This document shows, in pieces, positions 25,509-32,810 of a stretch of DNA of 64,000 bases. This DNA comes from Mucilaginibacter tundrae (GTDB taxonomy: Bacteria; Bacteroidota; Bacteroidia; Sphingobacteriales; Sphingobacteriaceae). Every line of letters begins with the position of its first letter. Positions within the stretch are counted from its first letter, which is position 1. Under the pieces are notes generated by a model. The model did not search any database, was not told the origin of the DNA, and saw only the letters and a list, made by a program, of their open reading frames with translations. Position numbers and translations under genes: made by a program. Location of the stretch: positions 186,001-250,000 of the forward strand of contig NZ_JACCBZ010000003.1 in NCBI RefSeq assembly GCF_013408825.1, in the 5' to 3' direction.

Positions 25509-26978
25509 ATGACAGTTCTCGCAGACTCAATAAGTGATAAATACGAATTAGTTGTAGGATTAGAAGTTCACGCGCAATTATCTACTCAAAGTAAGTCTTT
25601 TTCGTCGGATTCAGCGGCTTTTGGCGCTAAACCCAATCATCACATCAGCCCTGTATCTTTAGGCCACCCCGGCACGCTGCCACGTATTAATAAGCGAATG
25701 GTTGAGTATGCTGTTAAAATGGGCATTGCGTGTAATTCTACCATCAATTTAAATAATACCTTCGCCCGTAAAAATTATTTTTATGCTGATCTGCCTAAAG
25801 GCTTCCAGACTACCCAGGATCAGCAGCCTATTTGCTTGCAGGGATTTGTACCTGTTAGGTTATCTGACGGCACAGTGAAGAACATAGCTATCCACCATAT
25901 CCACATGGAAGACGATGCGGGTAAAAGCATGCACGACAATCATAATGAAGATTCATTGATCGACCTTAACCGTGCCGGTGTACCATTAATTGAAATAGTT
26001 ACCGAGCCGGATATGCGCAGCAGTGAAGAAGCTGGTCATTTTTTAACCGAGACACGTAAGCTATTACGTTACCTTGATATTTGCGATGGTAATATGGAAG
26101 AAGGCAGCATGCGTTGTGATGCTAACATCTCCATAAGATTAAAAGGCGCCACCACTTATGGTAACCGTTGTGAAGTAAAGAATTTAAACTCTATACGTAA
26201 TGTACAACGTGCTATAGAGCATGAGTTTGTAAGGCAGGTAAGTATTATTGAGGCAGGTGGCCGTATAGATCAAAATACATTAAATTTTAATGCTGATACC
26301 GGCGAAACATCTGTTTTACGTTCTAAAGAAATGGCTAATGATTACCGTTATTTTCCCGAGCCGGATTTGCAGCCTTTATATTTGGACGAGGCTTATTTAT
26401 CGAATATAAAGAAAAATATGCCGGCCCTGCCTAACGAGCTTTATAAAAAATACATTGCTGAATTATCATTATCTGATTACGATGCATCAGTAATTACCGC
26501 GGACAGAGACCTGGCATTATTTTTTGAAGAGCTCATAAAACATACCAGCAACTTTAAATCAGCAGTACATTTATTGATGGGGCCTCTTAAGTCTCATTTA
26601 AATGAGCACGGAATTTCCATCAGTGAAATAAAAGTTAAACCTGAAAATTTGGCTGGCTTAATTCAATTAGTTGATTCCGGTAAAATAAATAACACAGTTG
26701 CCTCACATAAATTATTTCCGGCATTGTTAGCATCGCCAGAAAAAAATGCCACACAGCTAGCGACCGAATTAAATTTACTTATAAGCGACGATGGAGGCGA
26801 TTTAAGCCGCTATATTAGCGACGCCATTGCCAAGTATCCTGATAAAGTAATTGAATACCGAAAAGGAAAAAAAGGCGTTTTAGGTTTGTTTATGGGCGAG
26901 ATCATGAAAAGCTCAAAAGGTAAGATAGACCCACAGAAAACAAACCAGTTGTTAATTAAAGAATTAGAAGCAAAGTAG
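25509..26978 (+). CDS. gatB: Aspartyl/glutamyl-tRNA amidotransferase subunit B
   Basis: GatB, the kinase and transamidase subunit that converts Glu-tRNA(Gln) (and Asp-tRNA(Asn)) to the amide with GatA and GatC. Started at the ATG giving MTVLADSISDKYELVVGLEVHAQL (489 aa); an upstream in-frame TTG has no family support. Conserved segments are ARKNYFYADLPKGFQ, HHIHMEDDAGK, DLNRAGVPLIEIVTEPD, EGSMRCDANIS and EVKNLNS, followed by the helical GatB and YqeY-like tail. gatA and gatC are not adjacent. Two bases separate it from the TlpA lipoprotein gene. Confidence 0.97.
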   Translation: MTVLADSISDKYELVVGLEVHAQLSTQSKSFSSDSAAFGAKPNHHISPVSLGHPGTLPRINKRMVEYAVKMGIACNSTINLNNTFARKNYFYADLPKGFQTTQDQQPICLQGFVPVRLSDGTVKNIAIHHIHMEDDAGKSMHDNHNEDSLIDLNRAGVPLIEIVTEPDMRSSEEAGHFLTETRKLLRYLDICDGNMEEGSMRCDANISIRLKGATTYGNRCEVKNLNSIRNVQRAIEHEFVRQVSIIEAGGRIDQNTLNFNADTGETSVLRSKEMANDYRYFPEPDLQPLYLDEAYLSNIKKNMPALPNELYKKYIAELSLSDYDASVITADRDLALFFEELIKHTSNFKSAVHLLMGPLKSHLNEHGISISEIKVKPENLAGLIQLVDSGKINNTVASHKLFPALLASPEKNATQLATELNLLISDDGGDLSRYISDAIAKYPDKVIEYRKGKKGVLGLFMGEIMKSSKGKIDPQKTNQLLIKELEAK

Positions 26979-26980
26979 AA

Positions 26981-28108
26981 ATGAAAAACCGTTTAGCGTT
27001 ATACGCAGTCGCAATTGTATTATCCGTATTTATATTTTCATGCGCAGATAAAAATGCGTTCACCATTTCCGGAACTATCGCTAATCCCGGCAGCGTAAAA
27101 ACTATTTATTTAATAGAGGCAGATAGCACAGCACTGAATGTTGTGGATTCGACCAAGTTAAGCGAGGATGGAAAGTTTAAGTTTAAACACAGTGCAGGCT
27201 ATGCAGGTTTATATAAATTACGTGTTGGCGGGGTACAATTTGACCTGATCGCGAAAAACGGCGATGAAATAGATTTCAGCACAGATAACAACGATAACTC
27301 GCATGCTTACCATATAACAGGTTCTCAAGAATCAGAAAAATTAAAGACGTTTAACAAATTGACCAATGTTTATGCAGACGAGAATACTAAGCTGTATAAC
27401 GACTACCAGGCAAAAGCGATGGCTTTGGGTAAGGAATCAGATTCTTTAAAAAACTTATATCTTCCTCAATTTGAAAAAATCAGCAACGAAGAAAGCGCTG
27501 TTGTATTGAAATTTGTAAATGATAACAAAAACTCACTAGCTGGCTTTTATGCGGCAACAATGCTTGATCCTGATAAATATGAATCGCAATTAGTGGCTTA
27601 TGCTGATGCTATTAAAGGTAAATTTGATACAAACCCCGGTGTACAACAATTCATCAGGCAAATGATGGCTATAAAACCAGTATCTATAGGACAACCTGCG
27701 CCAGATTTTACAGTGATCAGCATTGATAACAAACCCATCAAACTATCTGATTATAAAGGTAAATATATAATGATAGATTTTTGGGCGTCATGGTGCGGTC
27801 CTTGTCGTATGGAGAACCCTAATGTAGTAAAACAGTATGCCGTCTATCACCCAAAGGGTCTTAACATTTTAGGCATATCACTTGATACTTCAAAAACTAA
27901 TTGGCAACAGGCAATTACGCATGACCAATTAAGTTGGGCACATGCATCTGATTTAAAAAACTTCGAAGGCCCTACCGAGCGATTGTATCATATTGAGGCA
28001 ATACCTTCAAATTTCATCATCGATCCCAGAGGAATTATCATAGCAAAGAACATGCGGAGTACCGATCTTGAAAGTTTTTTAAACAAAACATTTAATAAGC
28101 CTCAATAA
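26981..28108 (+). CDS. TlpA-family thiol-disulfide oxidoreductase lipoprotein with DUF4369-like N-terminus
   Basis: A 375-aa protein with a lipoprotein signal (FSC, Cys at 21). Residues 28-115 are a DUF4369-like beta domain (FTISGTIANPGSVKTIYLIE), then a helical linker, then a thioredoxin-fold domain from about 235 with WASWCGPCRMENP (C272 and C275) and the cis-Pro region AIPSNFIID. It is a periplasmic reductant of the kind abundant in Bacteroidota, whose targets are unknown. Overlapping transcription with gatB is likely because the gap is two bases; that pairing is probably incidental. Confidence 0.92.
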   Translation: MKNRLALYAVAIVLSVFIFSCADKNAFTISGTIANPGSVKTIYLIEADSTALNVVDSTKLSEDGKFKFKHSAGYAGLYKLRVGGVQFDLIAKNGDEIDFSTDNNDNSHAYHITGSQESEKLKTFNKLTNVYADENTKLYNDYQAKAMALGKESDSLKNLYLPQFEKISNEESAVVLKFVNDNKNSLAGFYAATMLDPDKYESQLVAYADAIKGKFDTNPGVQQFIRQMMAIKPVSIGQPAPDFTVISIDNKPIKLSDYKGKYIMIDFWASWCGPCRMENPNVVKQYAVYHPKGLNILGISLDTSKTNWQQAITHDQLSWAHASDLKNFEGPTERLYHIEAIPSNFIIDPRGIIIAKNMRSTDLESFLNKTFNKPQ

Positions 28109-28203
28109 ATTGTTAACATTACGTAACATTTAACAATTTGTTAATATGTAATTAATCATTTGATTCTATTTAGGTTATACTTTTATACCAAAATTAAACC
28201 GTA

Positions 28204-28893
28204 ATGAGTAACACATCTAAACAGAAAATATTAATTGTTGATGACGAACCGGATATTTTGGAGCTGATTGAATACAATCTAAAAAAAGAAGGATACCAAG
28301 TATTTTTAGCTCACAACGGACAGGAAGCTGTTACAGAAGCAAAAAGATCATTACCCGATCTTATTGTACTTGATATAATGATGCCAAAGATGGATGGCAT
28401 CGAGGCCTGTCGCATTATGCGTACTATGCCCGAGTTTAAAAACACTTTTATGGTTTTTTTAACCGCCCGTAGCGAAGAATATTCTGAAATTGCAGGTTTT
28501 AACGTTGGTGCCGACGACTACATCGCGAAGCCAATTAAGCCCCGTGCTTTAGTAAGCCGTATTAATGCCATATTACGCCGCAACGCCCCTGCTGACGATA
28601 TAACCGATAATAAGTTAGAGATTGGTGATTTAATTATTGACCGTGAAGCTTATTTGGTTTACCAAAAAGGCGTTAAGGTTGTATTGGCTAAAAAAGAATT
28701 TGAATTACTTTACCTCTTGGCATCAAAACCAGGTAAGGTTTACACTCGTGAAGTGATATTAAAAAATATTTGGGAAGATTCGGTAGTTGTTACCAATCGT
28801 ACCATTGACGTACACATCCGTAAAGTAAGAGAAAAGTTAGGTGATGATGTAATTTCAACCGTTAAAGGTGTTGGCTATAAATTCGGCGCATAA
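28204..28893 (+). CDS. OmpR/PhoB-type response regulator
   Basis: A 229-aa regulator. The receiver has acidic D13-D14, phospho-acceptor D57 in LIVLDIMMPKMDG, the Thr in FLTARS and the Lys in YIAKPIKP. A winged-helix Trans_reg_C domain follows from about 135 (DREAYLVYQKGVKVVLAKKEFELLYLLASKPGKVYTREVIL, ending KVREKLGDDVISTVKGVGYKFG). A PhoB or PhoP-like role is likely. No histidine kinase is adjacent: the next gene is a ferritin-like protein after a terminator. Confidence 0.93.
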   Translation: MSNTSKQKILIVDDEPDILELIEYNLKKEGYQVFLAHNGQEAVTEAKRSLPDLIVLDIMMPKMDGIEACRIMRTMPEFKNTFMVFLTARSEEYSEIAGFNVGADDYIAKPIKPRALVSRINAILRRNAPADDITDNKLEIGDLIIDREAYLVYQKGVKVVLAKKEFELLYLLASKPGKVYTREVILKNIWEDSVVVTNRTIDVHIRKVREKLGDDVISTVKGVGYKFGA

Positions 28894-28914
28894 GTATCAA
28901 CGATATAATAACGC

Positions 28915-28943
28915 AAAAAGGCCTCGAAAATCGAGGCCTTTTT
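28915..28943 (+). terminator. Rho-independent terminator after the response regulator
   Basis: Arms AAAAAGGCCTCGA and TCGAGGCCTTTTT around AAA. Confidence 0.93.
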
Positions 28944-29112
28944 TGTCTTAAATATCTACTTAAGGTACAATCCTCCTATCGAATTACACTTATTAGTAAT
29001 TAATTATCTTAAAAAGTAATTTTCAATCTTTATTGGAATGGAATTTGTATGTATTGGCATAATATAAGCCGCCATTAAAGGCGTCTTTTTAAACAATTTA
29101 AAATCTACCATT

Positions 29113-29661
29113 ATGGCTACTAAAGCACACAAAACCAAAACAACAACAGTATCTCGCACACCTGAACATGAAGATGCGTTAAAAGAATTATTTTTTGATG
29201 AGCTAAAAGATATTTATTGGGCTGAACAGCACTTGGCAAAAGCGCTCCCAAAAATGATCAAAGGCGCAACATCTGAAGACTTAAAAAACACGATTGAAAC
29301 TCACCTGGAAGAAACTAAAAATCACGTTACCAGATTAGAAAGTATTTTTGAATCAGTTGGCGAAAAGGCTAAAGCTGTTAAATGCGAAGCCATGGCTGGT
29401 TTATTAAAAGAAGCAGAGGAGCTTTTAACAGAAACAGACAAAGGCACTGAAGTTAGAGATGTAGCAATTATATCTGCTGCACAAAAAGTGGAGCATTATG
29501 AAATTGCCTCATATGGCACCATGCGTACCTTGGCTGGTGTATTAGGATTCAGCGAAGCGCAAAGCTTACTTGATGAAACATTGGCAGAAGAAAAAAATGC
29601 AGACTCTTTACTTACACAAGTAGCTGAGAACTATGTAAATGAAGCAGCCGCTGCTGAATAA
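29113..29661 (+). CDS. Ferritin-like YciE/DUF892 family protein
   Basis: A 182-aa helical protein. The DUF892 signature is at the start of the domain, ELFFDELKDIYWAEQHLAKALPKMIKGATSEDLKNTIETHLEETKNHVTRLE, with further metal-type ligands in QKVEHYEIASYGTMRTLA and EETLAEEKNAD-like helix four. E, H and E positions for a di-iron site are present. Members are stress-induced; biochemical activity is unproven. It is flanked by terminators on both sides, so it is a single-gene unit. Confidence 0.92.
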   Translation: MATKAHKTKTTTVSRTPEHEDALKELFFDELKDIYWAEQHLAKALPKMIKGATSEDLKNTIETHLEETKNHVTRLESIFESVGEKAKAVKCEAMAGLLKEAEELLTETDKGTEVRDVAIISAAQKVEHYEIASYGTMRTLAGVLGFSEAQSLLDETLAEEKNADSLLTQVAENYVNEAAAAE

Positions 29662-29704
29662 TTAATAATAAGCCGACTATGATTTATAGTCGGCTTATTA
29701 TTAA
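29662..29704 (+). terminator. Terminator after the DUF892 gene
   Basis: A perfect 19-bp stem: TTAATAATAAGCCGACTAT paired with its complement around GATTT. Confidence 0.9.
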
Positions 29705-29733
29705 TTTTGGGCAAGTTTTAATTATTTTTCATC

Positions 29734-30507
29734 GTGCCTGAATTACCAGATCTTCAAGTATTTAGTCGCAACCTTACCAAAGCATTAAAAGGCAAAAAGC
29801 TGGAAAAGATAAAAGTTATAATCGCCCAAAAGCTTAATGTAACCGAAAAGGAGCTAAAAAATACTTTGGAAAGCCATAAAATATCTGATGTATATCGAGT
29901 TGGTAAGGAATTGCATTTTGAATTTGAAAACAAGCATGTACTTAGCTTGCATCTCATGCTGCACGGGCAATTATTTCTCTACAATAATACAAACGAAAAC
30001 AAGTTTACCATCATTGAAATGTTGTTTGATGATGGCATAGGCTTAGCATTAACTGATTTTCAAAAGGCGGCCACTCCAACGCTCGATCCGGCTGATAATA
30101 GTACACCTGACGCATTGGATTTTGATGATAAATATTTTGAAAATAAACTAGCTGCAACTAGAACGCCTGTAAAAACGGTATTGATCGATCAGCATGTTTT
30201 ACGCGGCATTGGTAATGCTTATGCCGATGAGATATTGTATGATGCAAAAATATCTCCATTCTCACCATCAAACAAAATACCGTCGGGTAAAGTAAAGCAA
30301 TTGATCAAATCGATAAAAAGCGTCTTGGAAAACGCTGAAAAGCACATTCTGAAAAATCATCCGGATATTATTAGTGGTGAATTTCGTGGTTTTTTAAAAG
30401 TTCATCAACCTAAAAGAAAAGAAACCCCAAGCGGCGAAACAATTCATCAAAAACCTGTTGGCTCAAGAAAAACTTATTACACAGACGCGCAAGAATTGTA
30501 CGATTAA
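29734..30507 (+). CDS. Fpg/Nei family DNA glycosylase lacking the zinc-finger cysteines
   Basis: A 257-aa base-excision glycosylase. The start is GTG, giving Met-Pro-Glu-Leu-Pro, so Pro1 (the catalytic amine after Met removal) and Glu2 are in place. The conserved Lys is in YRVGKELHFEF. The helix-two-turn-helix is VLRGIGNAYADEILYDAKISPFSPSNKI. The C-terminus is a beta-hairpin region with GSRKTYYTDAQELY, matching the DNA-binding hairpin Arg of Fpg, but none of the four zinc Cys is there: a zincless finger, as known in NEIL1. The stop overlaps the DUF2252 gene by 4 bases on the opposite strand. The lesion preferred cannot be told. Confidence 0.9.
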   Translation: MPELPDLQVFSRNLTKALKGKKLEKIKVIIAQKLNVTEKELKNTLESHKISDVYRVGKELHFEFENKHVLSLHLMLHGQLFLYNNTNENKFTIIEMLFDDGIGLALTDFQKAATPTLDPADNSTPDALDFDDKYFENKLAATRTPVKTVLIDQHVLRGIGNAYADEILYDAKISPFSPSNKIPSGKVKQLIKSIKSVLENAEKHILKNHPDIISGEFRGFLKVHQPKRKETPSGETIHQKPVGSRKTYYTDAQELYD

Positions 30508-31712
30508 CCTTTCTTGAATTTACCGGCTTTATAATCAGTAACAAACTGTTTGTAGTATCGCTTAACTTTCTCAGCGTATTTGCGCGAATATTCAATGATA
30601 ATGTCTTGCCATTGCTGGTCGGTACCCCAAGCTTCTAATTCATCAATAATAGCCGAACCGTGTATGCCACCGCTTCGCAATTGCGCTGAAGCTGTTAATG
30701 CCGCCATATCATCAATCACCTGGTAAATATCACGATACTCGTCTTTAAGCAATTTAAACTTTATTGTATCCTTAACAGGCTGCAGCTCTTGTATAACGTA
30801 AGAATCTTCGCGAAAAACTGTTGTGCTCAATAATGAGGATGACACGTTTTGCATACGTTTTTGAGTGGTGATAATCCGGTCAGCTTCTGTAGGCCATTGC
30901 AGTTGCTGTACGGTTGTGTATGGCAAAACTGACGATGGCCTAGCCTGCTTCATATCTACAAACAAATACTTATTTTTAGTATTGGTACTTTTCAACAAAA
31001 ACAGATAACGCTTTACACCTATACTACCGGTGCCTGCTAATCTGAATATAATGCCCTTAACTTTATAATTGTAAGGCCCGTCGCTGCTGGTCGCTATCCA
31101 TTCGTTAATGTGTGCCTTTAATTCGTGTTTTAATTTCTTATCTACCTTAAAATGCCGCTCATCTTCCAACGATAACATAATTTTATTTTTTTTGTAGACA
31201 GTACGTTTTTTAAGAATATCTTTTTCAGTTGAATCATCAGCCGCAGTCAAAAAGTCACATACAATACCTTTTGCCGTACGGGGCTCAATACTTATTGATT
31301 TTCCTTTAGCCAATGTAGCACAGTAAGTTTTCACAAAGAGCCGTGCCATTTTTAAGGCTTTCTCGGGTCCAATATCCAATGATTCAAATGCTATAAATAT
31401 ACTGGTTACCATTCTGGCCAGTTCATAACTTGCGGGCGCCAGTAATGCTTCATCGAAATCATTTAAATCGAAATAAACTAGTTTGTTATCACCTTTATAG
31501 CTACCAAAATTCTCTATATGCAGGTCCCCGCATATCCAAACCAATGGCGAAAGCGGTAAAGCCTCAGCATTTGCCAAATCCTGGTAAAACAGATGACACG
31601 TACCCCGGTAAAAACGAAAAGCATTTTCGGTCATAGCTTCATATTTAAGCTGTACCATATCAGGTAGAAGATCTTTATTGAAGGCTATTAACCGATCGGA
31701 AAGTTTTGACAT
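30504..31712 (-). CDS. DUF2252 family protein
   Basis: A 402-aa protein of the DUF2252 family, which resembles aminoglycoside-phosphotransferase-like kinase folds. Seen are the early FYRGTCHLFYQDL, WICGDLHIENFGSYKGDNKLVYFDLNDFDEALLAPASYELARM (the GDxHxxNFG and DxNDFDE segments typical of the family's putative active site), RLAGTGSIGVKRYLFLL and DMKQARPSS. Catalysis has not been shown for the family. It follows the CDF gene on the same strand with an 82-base gap, and its end overlaps that of the glycosylase gene. Confidence 0.9.
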   Translation of the reverse strand: MSKLSDRLIAFNKDLLPDMVQLKYEAMTENAFRFYRGTCHLFYQDLANAEALPLSPLVWICGDLHIENFGSYKGDNKLVYFDLNDFDEALLAPASYELARMVTSIFIAFESLDIGPEKALKMARLFVKTYCATLAKGKSISIEPRTAKGIVCDFLTAADDSTEKDILKKRTVYKKNKIMLSLEDERHFKVDKKLKHELKAHINEWIATSSDGPYNYKVKGIIFRLAGTGSIGVKRYLFLLKSTNTKNKYLFVDMKQARPSSVLPYTTVQQLQWPTEADRIITTQKRMQNVSSSLLSTTVFREDSYVIQELQPVKDTIKFKLLKDEYRDIYQVIDDMAALTASAQLRSGGIHGSAIIDELEAWGTDQQWQDIIIEYSRKYAEKVKRYYKQFVTDYKAGKFKKG

Positions 31713-31794
31713 AAATAGATTTTATTATCGCCATTCAAGATTTGAATAGACAATCTATAAAGCAACAGATTATTTAATTGTTTTGCCTATAGGG

Positions 31795-32691
31795 CTAATT
31801 CGCTACAGGCTCGATAAAAACCTGTTTCATCCTTGGGAATTCAGTCTGGATATTTTTAGTAATTCGTTCTATCGCATCTGTTATTTGTTTGGTAGTAAGC
31901 CCCTGTTTAAAAACTGTATTCAATTGTAGTAACACATCCTCAGGTGACATATATGTTGAAAAATGTTTTTTAACTTTCACTACCGCTTCATCAGCCTGTA
32001 CCATAGCAATTACTTTTCTAAGTATTCTTTTTCCAGTAGGCTCGCCCATTAATAAGCTTTTACTTTCGCGTACTAAAAATGCCGATATAACTATTAATAC
32101 CACACCAATTAACATTGAAGCTATACCATCATAATATGGATTGTGTAACAGCCTGCCCAAAAACACACCCAAAAAAGCGATAAACAATCCTATCAAGTCA
32201 CCAAAATCACCTAGTAATACTATTATAGTTGATGGATCTTTAGTGCGTACAAGCGCATTCCAAAAAGTAATTCTACCACGCTGTACATTAAATGCTTTTA
32301 AAGCCGTTACCATTGACACCAGGTTAAACGCAAAAGCGATGGCCAAAACTACATAGTTCCAGGTGGGGCTTCCTTCAAATTGTGGCTTGCTAAAGCGCAC
32401 CCATCCTTCATAAAAAGAGATGCATCCGCCTAAAATAAAAATGACCAAGGAAACAATAAACGACCAAAAATAGAGCTCTTTACCATATCCAAACGGCCTA
32501 TCAGCATCAGCGACTCGCCTGCTGGTTTTAACACCCCATATTAACATTAATTGGCTTATAGCATCGATTACCGAATGGATGCCTTCTGAAACCATGGACG
32601 AACTACCCGTAAAGGCCGCTGCGATAAATTTAGAAATAGCAATGCTAAGGTCAACACCTAAAGAAACGTACAGGAAAAGCTTTGACTTCAT
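31795..32691 (-). CDS. Cation diffusion facilitator (CDF) family transporter
   Basis: A 298-aa metal-proton antiporter with about six membrane segments. Metal-site features are in SMVSEGIHSVIDAISQLML (helix II with E and D/H positions) and LLGDFGDLIGLFIA (helix V with D-x3-D); the FGYGKELYFWSFIVS motif follows helix II as in the FieF/ZitB family. A C-terminal cytosolic domain (VKVKKHFSTYMSPEDVLLQLNTVF) contains the metal-binding and dimerisation region. The helix V position is D-x3-D rather than H-x3-D, so specificity (Zn, Fe or Mn) is uncertain. Probably co-transcribed with the downstream DUF2252 gene. Confidence 0.9.
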   Translation of the reverse strand: MKSKLFLYVSLGVDLSIAISKFIAAAFTGSSSMVSEGIHSVIDAISQLMLIWGVKTSRRVADADRPFGYGKELYFWSFIVSLVIFILGGCISFYEGWVRFSKPQFEGSPTWNYVVLAIAFAFNLVSMVTALKAFNVQRGRITFWNALVRTKDPSTIIVLLGDFGDLIGLFIAFLGVFLGRLLHNPYYDGIASMLIGVVLIVISAFLVRESKSLLMGEPTGKRILRKVIAMVQADEAVVKVKKHFSTYMSPEDVLLQLNTVFKQGLTTKQITDAIERITKNIQTEFPRMKQVFIEPVAN

Positions 32692-32810
32692 GGGATCCGC
32701 AAAACAATGTTATAACAACTTTAATGCCGATAACCGGATAATAAGGTTTTAGTTTTGGGATATAAAGAAAATAATGCAGAAGCCGTTTACGCCTCTGCAC
32801 TTGTTAAATA

